Assembly (NCBI GenBank): GCA_029747585.1 | Contig: JAPEVF010000828.1 | Location: 1 to 19,680 of the forward strand | Origin: Pleurotus djamor | Taxonomy: Eukaryota; Basidiomycota; Agaricomycetes; Agaricales; Pleurotaceae | DNA: 19,680 nt | Direction: 5' to 3' | Shown here: piece after piece, positions 1 to 10,316 of the stretch | Numbering within the stretch: position 1 is the first letter of the stretch | Layout of the letters: each line of letters opens with the position of its first letter | Program-made: the position numbers and the translations under genes | The notes under the pieces: generated by a model | What the model was told of the DNA's origin: nothing | Seen by the model: only the letters and a program-made list of their open reading frames with translations | Databases searched by the model: none

Positions 1-198
1 AACTCGTACAACAGTGCGTTCATGGATTTGTGGTCTCTCCGGGGAGATCCAGAGCGCTTGGACTTCTTGGGGGGTACTAGTCCTATGTGGTGTACTCTCC
101 AGAGCTCCTGGGTCCGATAGCAACATGGCAAGTGGACTTGGCGAATTTGTCATCTCGCGCGCCTGACCTACTATATGTAGTGTCGATGCACTGGACAT
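1..198 (-). CDS. Possible 5' end of an unidentified gene, cut by the left window edge
   Basis: On the minus strand an ATG at 198-196 opens a frame of 66 codons with no stop before the window edge. A second in-frame ATG lies at 153-151. The peptide is rich in Ser, Pro and Thr (for example MTNSPSPLAMLLSDPGALES) and ends with VVRV at the edge. I recognise no domain. The frame lies 545 bp downstream of the stop of the ATRIP-like gene on the same strand, so it could be the first exon of the next tandem gene. No splice donor is needed within the visible part. An open frame of this length can occur by chance, so this is only a candidate. Confidence 0.3.
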   Translation of the reverse strand, partial: MSSASTLHIVGQAREMTNSPSPLAMLLSDPGALESTPHRTSTPQEVQALWISPERPQIHERTVVRV

Positions 199-743
199 TC
201 TAGTTGAGCGGGACCATCACCGGGGGAAACAGTGAACTCACTCAGGAGAATCGAGCGGCATCATAAGATGGGCATCTAATGGAGAGTCGTTTAGGAAAGG
301 GCTGGTGAAGTGGTCACCGACTGGCATATTGTAGTAGGGTAGTTTGTTCTGGACGGTCTGGCTGCGGAATGGAAACGGGGGATGAGTGGATGGTGCAAGG
401 GTTCTGGGAAGGTAAATATTATCAAGAGTAGCGGTTTAATAACAAAACCCTCGCGGCATTAGCGAACGGCATGCCCTGCGAAGCTTATCCAGAGGACACC
501 CGAAACAAGCGAAGGCAACATGTAAGTCATGTTTGACCACTTGAAAGACACGTTGTGGTGCCGCATGTTTGAAACCCTGTACGCTGACTCTGGTTGACCT
601 AACTCGGGAAGGGGTGCACAAGCGGCGTGGTCAGAATTACCAAAAACATACGCAGTACGCCGCCCGAGTTTGCAACATTGAAACAACGGCCCGTCGATGT
701 TAGTTATATGTCACAGTCATTACACCAGCACGAGGTTGCGACG
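199..743. other. Intergenic region, no gene recognised
   Basis: This stretch holds the 3' flank of the ATRIP-like gene, whose stop codon is at 746-744, and the presumed upstream region of the left-edge frame. Only short frames of 61 and 75 codons are present on the minus strand (621-436 and 686-459). They overlap each other and show no domain. I see no RNA gene, repeat or transposon end. Confidence 0.5.
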
Positions 744-3700
744 TTATACTGAGGCCTGAGTGCCCAGCAGCTGGGCTTCCATCTCCTCTTCGTCCATGTT
801 GACGCCGCGAAACTCTCCGTGGTAAACTTCCCATACGGCATCGCCTTCGGGGCCATCTACAACCTGCTCAATGAGCTCCCTAGCCAGGTCTGTGAAGGTC
901 TTCAGTCAGAGTGAGTAAACTGTGGAGTCATACAAGAAACGAACCAACGACCCGTTCCAAAGCCTGAGAAGCTTGTGGCGTCATCCAGGATGGCGGCTCA
1001 GCATAACTCAGACGCCCAATGCAAACGATGAAGGTATGTATTGCGCCGTTTAAGTGTCGGGGAGGTGCTTGTTGAAGTTTGGCAACTAGATCAACGTCTG
1101 ATTTTGGACTGAAGACGAGATGGTGAAGTAGAAAGAGTGCGATCCGTATTGATTGAACGATACTGTCGAGGTGTCAGGCGGATAAAACACATTCCGAGTG
1201 AAGAAGACGTACTTGTCCGCTAATTCTGGATGGGCCGAAAGCCGAACATCTTCCTCCCATAGAGGAAGAGCTAAATTGTAGATGTAGGTGCATATAGATG
1301 GAATGAGCATCGGGGAGCCAGCCAGAACCTCGAGAGCTTCAGCATCTGAAGATAAGGTTCCGAAAAAGCAGAGTATAAGTTTATGGACATCTTCAACCTA
1401 TGGTCAATGTGTTACAACCGTTGCTTGGGATGTCNGGGGGGAATCTCACGTCAGATCCTTCGCGCCGGTTCACTAGATAAGTTGATAAACGCTCCAAAAG
1501 GGGGACCCTGTTAGGACGGGTGGTATCAGGGGCATTCAGCATAGAGCGAGTCAAGGGTATATCTAGGCGATACCATGAGCAAGCGATGGAGTAAGCGAGG
1601 ATGAACTTACGGGTGGCTAGGCTACATAATAAGCGAGCGACCTTGGTTAATACAACATTGGGCTGAGAATTGTCTAAGAGAAAGGGTATCATGTCGGGGT
1701 CCGTAACAATAGATGAGAGTCTATGATGGGATGTAAGCAGACATCCTCTTCCAACCAAGCGAGCTGTGCTTGCCTTGGGGTGAGTTCTTCGGTCACTGAC
1801 CAACAAAGGCCTTCAAGTAGATCGATGGAAGCCAAGGTTAAGGGGCATTTGTGTTCAGTAGTCAGGGCAGGTGCTAAGAATGTCGATACTATATCTTTAA
1901 GATGGACCATGACCAACGGCGTTTCCGAGTCCGTTGGTGTGCGAGATAGTAGTGAGGCAGAGACGAACGGGAGTGCAATCGTTAAGTATGCTAGTAAATC
2001 AAGCAAGCATAGCAAAGGAAGTATCTAAATTCTTAAACCTTCGTTGTTCCATAGCTAAGGGAAACTTACCAGTCGTGAAGAGATGAAGATGGGCAGCATC
2101 TGAGTAAAAGCGTCGGTGATCGTTTGAACGTTCAGTTGGAAGGAAGTTGGGTGATCTGACTTGGTCGCCAAAACACGTATCACCGATGCGCAAGCCTCGA
2201 CGTATTCTTTTGACTCAGGTACGTTGACTGCAACGAGAAGCTGTAAAGTCAGCATGTTTGACTGCTTCGTCGTGTGGGTAGATATTATACGTGATAACTG
2301 TAGCCAAATTGTATTAGCCTAAGCGGTGACAGGAATTTCAACGTACCTCGGCGTTGAAATCAAAGGGTTCGATGGACTCGATGACTACTTCTTTCGTAGG
2401 CGCAGGCACAACTGCCGATGAACCTCCTTTGGCAGGCTGGGTCATTTCGGCCACCATTTGCGGCGCTGGGTCGACATCCATGCCAAAGAGGTCTTCGGTA
2501 TTTGAGATGGGAGACTGAGGGCCAGGTTGTTCAAAGATATCCATTTCTTGAGGTATAACAGCCCGCATTTTCCCCTTGTTTGAGGTCGCTTGGGTGCCTT
2601 TCACCGGAGAGGATGGCATAAACGCGTTTTCAAAACCGGGAAGCATGGCCGATTTACGAGCAGCGGCTGGAGACTTCATAAATCGGGGGTTTGCGAGCTT
2701 TGAATTGTCGGCTTGGGAGGGAAGGTAGCGATTTCGACGTGGTGTTTCGAACGGCCTTGCACTTGGCCCCGGGATATGTTCCCATGTCGTCGTTTTGGCC
2801 AGAGGCGTAGAAGACACGAGGTTGCTCAACTTCTTGGGTCGAGCTGAACCAGGTACTGTGGGACCATGAAGGGATGATTGAAGCTCCTGTTGCTAGAAGG
2901 GAAGGCATGTNAGAGAGTATCGACAAGATGCTAGTCAAATCACCTTGAATGCGAATTGAGTTTTCAAGATTTCGATCTCTTCCTTCAATTGTCTCTGAAT
3001 CTGCTTTTGCTTGGCTTCGGCTTCTTCTCGCACCATTCGCATTCTCGACAACTCATTTGTATGATCTTTTGCGGTCTGGGATGACGACGCGAAATCAATG
3101 GAAACGCGTCGCAGGACACGCAAAAAGAAGGCTACCTTCTCCATGGTCTTCCTCAAAATTGAGACTTCCCCTTCCTTACTCAGAACAGAGTCGGTGACTT
3201 GAAGTAGCTGTGCTTGTAGTTGTGCATTTATGTTCTGAAGCTAAAACGATGCAGTAATGAGTCTGATGGTAGACCTGGAGACCGAGTCAGGCCTACAGAC
3301 CTCCTCGAACTTCTGGCGAAGCGCGTCCGGAGGTTCTTCTGAGCCACCTACGTGACGACGCGCTGCTGAAGAGGACGAAGCACTGATGTCTTTCGGATTT
3401 AACGTGGAAGCTAGTCCGCTGGTGCCNGTGTCAAGAACTTGTGGACGCTGAAAGCCTGCNATCCGTTTGGGTGTACTATGCTGGATGACATTGAGGCTTT
3501 TCAAGCTATGAGGGGCACCGATACCATAGGTTCCGTCATCCTGAACAGAGATATCGGGTAGGTCATCGAGGTCAGTTATCTTTGATGAAGAAACCGGTCG
3601 TGGATGAAAGGTCTTTTGGCGTTTCGCTGGAGGAGGGTCTGGAGGGGTATGTTCATGGACAGTGGTGGNGGNGGCTTTGGTGGAGTAATAGCTGCTCTCA

Positions 3701-3846
3701 GCTTCATCGAGGGCAGCCAAGGTAGTTTCGTCGAAGACATCATCGTCAAATTCGAAGTCATCAGAATCAAGCATGGACGCAGGCGGCAGAGTTTCGGTGG
3801 CGCTTATTTCCCAGTCATCCACTTCAACTTCCTCTTTCACACTCAT
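744..3846 (-). CDS. ATRIP: ATRIP/Rad26-type DNA damage checkpoint protein (ATR partner)
   Basis: Eleven exons on the minus strand: 3846-3301, 3240-3136, 3075-2944, 2892-2347, 2297-2070, 2024-1774, 1720-1611, 1562-1450, 1397-1213, 1162-945, 889-744. They sum to 2580 nt, or 859 aa. The N-terminus holds an acidic patch, LDSDDFEFDDDVFDE (residues 26-40), like the motif by which ATRIP proteins bind the RPA70 N domain. Residues 183-261 form a Lys/Glu/Gln-rich coiled coil with EEIEILKTQFAFKQQELQSS, like the ATRIP dimerisation region. The rest is Ser/Pro-rich linker, then Leu-rich helices from about residue 450, as expected for the helical part that binds ATR. By family knowledge the protein recruits ATR/Mec1/Rad3 kinase to RPA-coated single-stranded DNA in the nucleus. 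The intron 1721-1773 appears to use a GC donor. The N at 1435 and the N at 2911 fall in introns. The assignment rests on motifs and architecture, not alignment. Confidence 0.74.
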
Positions 3847-3847
3847 G
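3844..3847. promoter_or_regulatory. Overlapping divergent start codons (CATG)
   Basis: The minus-strand ATG of the ATRIP-like gene (3846-3844) and the plus-strand ATG of UPF2 (3845-3847) lie in the same palindromic CATG. If both starts are used, there is no intergenic DNA: each 5' UTR and the shared promoter must lie in the first exon, or first exon plus intron, of the other gene. The next in-frame ATGs are at 3774-3772 (minus) and 3908-3910 (plus). Using these would leave a spacer of about 133 bp. Confidence 0.7.
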
Positions 3848-6800
3848 GACCAACAATCGGCGCGCTCTGNAGTGCCAACCGCTAAACTCGATGAGGAACG
3901 AGCCCGAATGCAAAAGCGAGCAAAGCTCAAGGAGCTTAATTCACACCCTGAAGCAAAAGGTATGTAGATACAGCCGCTACGTCTGCCATGCCATAAGCTG
4001 ACTGTGGATAGATGGATCGTTGTTGGACTCATCGCTCAAGAGGCACACTGCACTTATAAAAAGGATGCGCCAGTCGATGGCCGCAGATAATCGAGACCAA
4101 ATTATGAAGGATATTGATACGCTCTCCTTGGAGAAATACGTGGATGAGATATCGAGCGCCGCTCTAGAAGGCATTTCACGATGCAAGACAGAGAGAGACG
4201 TATGGAGTGCGGTCGAGGTGAGATGTCGCGTGAGTATCATGTCCGTGTAGCGCCTGATCGTCGCAACGCAGATTATATGTTTACTTCACCGACGATTCCC
4301 AACAACCTTTACGCCACCTTTCTTGTCTGCCCTCGGCGCGGCGCTCACTGCGCCATCTCGAGCGTCGTTAGCCTCTTTGGCTCCCGAACAACGTGAGAAG
4401 GAGGATGCTTCTCGAGTGGCTCGACAGCGTCCCGTACTGCGGGTGAGCTGTGAGCTGGCGATGATGGGAATAATCAAGGACGCGCCTAATCGAAGTGGTG
4501 GTGAATGGATTATGAAAGTAATCAAAGAGTTGGTGAGCACATGCATATACTTAGTAGGATTCAATAAACTTGGCTCTAGTTGTCAAATGATCCCAGCTTG
4601 TCCTCCTTGCCACTGCTCTCAACGTTTCTCAAATCCTATTCATGGCCTTATCTTGGTATTGTTCCCCCCGGAGCCTCGAAGCAACTCCCCCCTTCAGCAC
4701 AGCCAGGNACCATGTCTTCTACTGTTACTAACGAAGTCAACTTCCCGTCATTGGGCTCGGATGAGCTTGAGCTCATTGAAAAGGATATTCGTGATCGTTT
4801 CAAACGCATGTGTGAAGGCTATTTCGAATCTGTTTGTAAGAAATTGCTACACGAACACAAGGTTCGCCGTTACTCGGCCTAAGTGCCACAACGTTTCTAT
4901 GGCACTGATTGTCCATCCTACAGCGTCTTCAAGACCAAGATAGGAGGAATCATGAAGCTTACATTCGTTCCGGAGAGATATTTGAGGACCGTCAACAAGC
5001 ATACGAGAAGATGACCAAGGGATATGAAAAACTGTTATCCAGTTGTCAAACGTGAGCGAGTTACGCAAATGCTCGCAAGTTATCTAATTTGACGGCACCT
5101 CAGCCTCTCGGAATTACTTTGGCTGCCTCTCCCTGCTCTCCCGGTTGCCAGTCAAAAGTCGGAGTCCATCCAGATCGGAGTGAATAATGGCAACTCATTA
5201 GACGACTCAGATGACATCGTGGTCACAGGTGGGAAATGGGAAGATGAAGAAGAACGTCGATTCTACGAAGACATACAAGATCTTAAAGATTTCGTACCTA
5301 AGAGCGTTCTTGGTATCGATGAACAAGAAGTTAACCCTGACGATGCGGCTCAGTCTGAAGCTTTGGACAAGGAACGAGAGAAGGACGAAGTTCGTAAATT
5401 GGAGGAAGAGTTAGCCAGGTTGTCGACATCTGATGCCCAAAATGTGACTAACGTGGAAGAAGCTGAACCGGAAACGGAAGAAGTGGATGAGTGCGTCTTG
5501 GACATTCTTCACCTTCTTGTGTTATTCATCCTCGCTTGCCTGGCAGGACTGCCACACCAACACCTGGGACACCAAAAGGAGGGACGCCGCCACTTTCCCC
5601 TCAATTGGCCCCTCAAGGTCCCTCTCAACTGCTCACAGCTCTCCTANGCCCGACTCCCAGATGCCACAAATAGGGCTCTAATCGACCAAGCTGCCGTCGA
5701 TTTCGCCTTTCTTAACTCGAAAGCAGCCCGGAAACGACTCGTCAAGGTACGACCCCTTCTTGTCTGCCTTGGTCCTAACTAACTTCCAGTGTAGTTCCTC
5801 TCGCAAGTCCCTAAGAATAGAACAGATCTCTTACCACATTATTCACGGTTGATCGCTACTCTCAATCCTTATATGCCCGATATTGGGGTGGACATCTTGG
5901 CAATCGTGAGTATCCTCCCGGTGAATCTATGAAGGCTAACGAAGAATAAATCAGTTAGAAGAAGAATTCAGATATCTCCAACGCAAGAAAAACGTGGTCA
6001 AAGAGCTGTCTGAGGTTCGATTGAAGGTGAACACACTCACTACGCACCTTCCCTTACACTTGCTGATAGCCCACTAGAACATCACGTTTTTGTCAAACTT
6101 GACCAAGGCTGGCGTCGTCCCGACCCACCTTATCCTTCACATCTTCAAAGTATGCTTGGATGACTTCACTGGTACCAATGTCGAGAACGTCGCATTGCTA
6201 TTGGAAGGCTGTGGGCGATTCCTACTTCGGAGCGATAAAACTCGAGAGAGGTTTGGTGCCATGGTAAATCTCCCTCTTCCCCCTCTTGCCTCAGAATGAA
6301 GCTGCTGATTCCTCATGTTAGTTAGAATTGATGAGGCGCAAACAAAGCATGCAACATTTCGATCAAAGGCAACAACTCTTGCTAGAAAATGCCTATTACC
6401 AATGCAACCCACCCGAACGCCCACCTCGCCAGGAAAAAGAGAGGACGCCCATGGAAATGTTCATCCGCCATCTCATATACGACGTCTTGGCGAAGAAAAC
6501 CATCGATAAGGTGTTGAAACTGATTCGAAAACTCGACTGGGACGATCCCACTGTTGCTCGATGTCTCCACAAGGTGTTCACCAAACCTTGGAAGCTGAAG
6601 TTCGGGAATATCAATTTACTTGCCATGTTGACGTATGACCTGCAGCGTTACCACCCCGAGTTTGCTGTATCTGTGGTAGACCAAGTCCTGGAAGATATCC
6701 GACTCGGTCTCGAACAGAACATCTACAAGATAAATCAAAGAAGAGTGGCCACGATTAGGTACTTGGGGGAGTTGTACATCTTCCGGATCCTTAGTTCTGG

Positions 6801-8067
6801 GATCATATTTGATACGCTCTGGTCACTGACGACATTCGGTCATCGTGTGTATTCTTTCTTTCAATCAATCCACAATTCGAACTCACGTTCTTGTCTTGCA
6901 AACTGCAGCTGAGGGTCGCCCACTCCCTCGTCAGCCATGCTCTTTGGATATGCCGGATGACTTCTTCCGTATCCGGCTTGTCTGCGTCCTCCTCGACACT
7001 TGTGGGATGTGCTTCGAACGAGGCAGTCAGAAAAAGAAGTTGGACAGTTTCTTGACATTCTTCCAGGTGAGTTGTCAACCATTGAACCAATGACCAGAAC
7101 CGTTACTTAGTGTCCGTAGTATTATATTCTCTGCAAAGAGGACCTTCCTATGGATATAGAGTTTATGCTTACCGACTCGATCGAGGTGCGGCGTTTGACT
7201 TTTGGAAGTCAAGATTGAGTGACTGATGCTGACGCCCTCAGGCTGTGAGGCCCAAGTTGCAGCTTGAGAGGCGATTGGAGCAAGCAGCCATACTTGTCGA
7301 TGAGATGTTCGCGGCCGTACTTCAAAACGCCGGTTGTAAGTCTCTAAGGATTTTCGAAAGTTCTGTGCTAACCCCTCACAGTTGCCAGTGGTGACGAAAG
7401 TGGCGAAGGTAGTGGTGATGAGGACGACGAAGCGAGACCAGAGGAAGATGAAGAAGATGGTGAAGAGTCTGACGCTGCGGACTCGCCTGTGAGTATCTGA
7501 GTAACCGCAAATTGGACCGAGCTCATCACCTTTCAACGATAGTCTGATGAGCGCCCCCCTTCGCCTGAAGAGCCTGTCGTTCTGTCGGCTAGCAATAGTC
7601 TCCAAGAAAACCTTGGACCTTCGGAAGAGGCCGAGGCGGAATTTGCAAAAGAACTAGCCAAACTCGTCACGGACACATCAGCCGAGTCCCGACGCGTCGA
7701 CAAGAAGACCGCCCTAGCAATGTGGGATTCCGCTGTGATTCCTCCAGCTGCTCGCAAGAAGCGGCCTGATGACGTCGGGGGAGGTGCGACTACTGCTGAT
7801 GGGCACGACACCATGAACTTCACGTTGATCACCAAACGAGGCGCTAAACAACAGGTACGTGCAAGCGTCTGCTCAAGGGAGGATGCAATCGTTGAAATCA
7901 ATTTGCTTCAGACTCGTCAAATTGCCGTTCCTTCTGAGTCGGCCCTTGCTGTCCACACTCGCTCCGCACAACTTCAAGACAAGGTTGAGCAACAACAACT
8001 TAAGCAATTGGTACTGGATTACGAGCAACGAGAAGAGGCTGAGGAATTCAGAGGTCTGCCATCCTAA
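3845..8067 (+). CDS. UPF2: UPF2/NMD2 nonsense-mediated mRNA decay factor
   Basis: Seventeen exons: 3845-3959, 4012-4217, 4272-4532, 4580-4861, 4924-5051, 5104-5490, 5547-5746, 5795-5905, 5955-6026, 6078-6263, 6322-6844, 6909-7066, 7120-7185, 7242-7335, 7382-7488, 7543-7854, 7912-8067. Without the N at 5647 they total 3363 nt (1120 aa), near family length. UPF2 is a cytoplasmic scaffold that bridges UPF1 and UPF3 during mRNA surveillance. The first MIF4G repeat includes SLKRHTALIKRMRQSM and RCKTERDVWSAVE (about residues 45-290). The second starts near ALLARLPDATNR (about 485). The third runs from MEMFIRHLIYDVL to about 925, with FRIRLVCVLLDTCG. An acidic linker follows (about 935-970). The C-terminus has the UPF1-binding signature MNFTLITKRGAKQQ and ends QLVLDYEQREEAEEF before GLPS. 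The N at 5647 breaks the frame; removing it restores it. Confidence 0.93.
5647..5647. other. Ambiguous base that breaks the UPF2 frame
   Basis: Read literally, exon 7 of UPF2 shifts frame here and meets a stop within about eight codons (ending RCHK). With the N removed, the sequence reads ALLARLPDATNRALIDQAAV, a good fit to the start of the second MIF4G repeat, and the exon ends in the right phase. It is therefore best read as an assembly or consensus error, not a pseudogene mutation. Confidence 0.85.
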
Positions 8068-8663
8068 GTTCCTCGTCCGTCCTATCCGAAGCTTACTCTT
8101 CTGTTTGAAGCCTTGGAAGCACGCAGCCGCAACGGAGGCATCAAAATTCGTTATATTGGATGACAGGCACTGTTACTAGATTTACCAATCCTCCGACCCT
8201 ATCAGCGCAACTAACTTGGAGATTAGCCTCATGCGACATCAGTTCAAGATGGCGCCATGAGGAACCTCAAGTTCCCTTTCGGCCCCACGACATGCATGAC
8301 AGTGGGACTGACTCGAGAGCAAGGCCCACATGTCTGTGGTTCTACTCTATGGTCGTTGGAATAGTTCTACAGTCTCCCATACACACACTACATACAGGAC
8401 AGTTGCTACATAGATTACGCCAGAGCGCCCTTGAATGGAATTCCCCTGGACGGACCCGCCTAAGTTGCCGGCGTCGTTCCAATCAGTGCGACCCTGATAG
8501 CGTGCATCACTCTGATTTAACTGAATGCTCAACACTTGATCGTCCTTGCAAGTTTTCACTGCGCTTGGGCCGTGCTCGGATCGTTTCAACTTCCTCCATA
8601 CCTCTGGCAGTACGCGCCTTGCCTCCATGCCTTCCTGTTTTCCGTGGGGTCGCTGCCATGCAG
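8068..8663 (+). other. UPF2-kinase spacer, with unresolved 5' exons of the kinase
   Basis: This gap holds the UPF2 3' flank, the kinase promoter and probably one or more short 5' kinase exons. A candidate piece lies after an acceptor-like CGCCAG ending near 8423, reading SALEWNSPGRTRL. Another lies around 8290, MHDSGTDSRARPTC. I could not connect these with certainty to the kinase exon that begins at about 8664. No repeat or RNA gene was seen. Confidence 0.4.
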
Positions 8664-10119
8664 TTCCAGAATCTGAACCGTGGCCACAAGTCAAGACCAC
8701 CAATGTCTTGGAAATGCGCTCAAAGAGAATCAACCAGTACCGCAAGGGAGTCAAAATTGGGAGCGGAAAGTTTGGGGAGGTCTACTGCTGTGTTAACGAG
8801 AACACCAACGAAGTTGTGGTGCGTTCGTTTTCACCAACATTTGTACCTACTTGCTTATGACGTCCAGGCCATGAAAATTGTGAAGCGCACGGGCCCAAGA
8901 GATCGCCTTCGGCTCCTGCGTCGTAGCCATCAATCCAACTCGTCTGATAGACTCGGGACAACGGAGCACAGCATCAGGCGAGAAGTTGCTGTACTGAAGG
9001 CCTGCCATCATGTCCACCTAGTCCAGCTTCTTGAGGTCATAGACGACCCAAAGAAAGACCGAATATGCTTAGGTCGGTCATATGAACTGTCTTCGCAACC
9101 ACCTGACCCATTTTCGTTTATCTTTCCGCACCAAAGTGTTGGAATATCTGTCTGGTGGCCAGGTACAATGGGCTGATGAAGATTCAAAACCTTTACTCTT
9201 TCTGGACCAGACGCGTAGAATAATAAGAGACGTCGTTGTTGGATTGGAATATTGTGGGTCCTTTCTACGCCTTGTGGGGCGACGGGTTTACTTATGTTTC
9301 ACCTCAGTGCACTTTCACGGTATCATTCATCGGGATATCAAACCAGCCAACCTCATGTGGACGTCGGATCGAAGCACAGTGAAAATCATCGACTTCGGAG
9401 TATCTCAATTTGTTCCTTCAGAGCGGGTCGCTCCTTGTCCCAGTGGAAACCACAGATACGATTCGTTCAAGCCATTATACGACCCATTGCTCTTCCCTCC
9501 TTCCGACTTGACTAGACGAATGGGGACACCTTCATTCTTAGCTCCCGAGCTAGTCTGGTCCTTTGACAACGACAAAGAACCATCTGGAACATCGTCAGAT
9601 ACCTTGACCTCGCTGGCCAGCGAGAAGGCCCCTCGACCCCTTCGCCCTCCAATAACCAAGGCCATCGACATATGGTCTCTAGCCGTGACATTTTACTGCT
9701 TACTCTTCGGACATACGCCGTTCTCTGTCCCATCTTCCCCGAACCAGAACGCTCATCACAACGAATTCGTTTTGTATAACATGATCTGCTCCCAAGATTG
9801 GGACGTCGACGAAACTATGGGTGCGGAGCGCATACCCACAGGAGGAAGACATCCAAAAGATCCACAACACGAGGGCTTTGCCGTCATCAAACTCTTGGAT
9901 CAAATGCTCCAGAAAGACCCTCGGCGCCGGCTTTCTTTGGATCAAATAAAAGTAAGCCGATACCTATGCTCGAACATACACCATGTTTATCTTTTCTTTC
10001 AGAAACACCCATGGCTCCTGCGCGACATCGTCAAGCCTAAACATTGGCTTCGTGATACGGCTCCCTTGAGGGCACCTCCGAGACCACTAAGTCCCGAATG
10101 GTTTAAGACACTTTTCTAG
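8664..10119 (+). CDS. CaMKK/SNF1-activating-type serine/threonine protein kinase (5' end unresolved)
   Basis: Exons: about 8664-8818, 8868-9072, 9137-9253, 9308-9951, 10003-10119. From the internal ATG at 8714 they give 395 codons. Upstream coding (PESEPWPQVKTTNVLEM) enters through an acceptor at 8661-8663 or 8668-8669, so the true start lies further 5'. Kinase landmarks in order: glycine loop IGSGKFGEVY, lysine in AMKIVKR, catalytic loop GLEYLHFHGIIHRDIKPANL, DFG in IIDFGVSQF, and GTPSFLAPE. Subdomains IX-XI follow as KAIDIWSLAVTFYCLLFG and QMLQKDPRRRL. The pattern best fits the CaMKK/LKB1-like upstream kinases (yeast Sak1/Tos3/Elm1, fission yeast Ssp1), which phosphorylate the activation loop of SNF1/AMPK. 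The activation loop between DFG and GTP is about 41 residues, clearly longer than in animal CaMKK. A second Ser/Thr/Pro-rich insert follows the APE motif. No calmodulin-binding tail can be named. Confidence 0.85.
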
Positions 10120-10316
10120 CGATATATGGACTAATTTCTAGTGTACGGACATCTTAACGGACCATACATATTTATTTGTAGAGTAGTCTGCATGTGCATC
10201 AATCGTGGCATCTCAAGTTGTGTTTGTTCATCTCTATCATGGGACGCGTTTACGCTGAACTAGTGAATGTTTTAAGTGTTGTTCGCAGAGGTATTTATCT
10301 GAAGACAACTACATCC
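10120..10316. other. Short convergent 3'-3' spacer
   Basis: This 197 bp lies between the kinase stop (10117-10119) and the terpene synthase stop (10319-10317), which face each other. It is AT-rich around 10157-10165 (ACATATTTATTTG), so it probably holds the polyadenylation signals of both genes. No other feature was seen. Confidence 0.5.

Noticed and set aside
4323..4943. Plus-strand 206-codon frame
   Set aside because: It joins UPF2 exon 3 with intron and wrong-frame sequence of exon 4. The UPF2 reading with introns explains it fully.
8160..9176. A 338-codon open frame on the plus strand overlapping the kinase exons in another frame
   Set aside because: Its second half lies over kinase motifs that read well in a different frame and across clear introns. 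The peptide is Arg/Ser/Cys-rich without a domain. Its 5' half may contain real kinase 5' exons, but the frame as a whole is a shadow.
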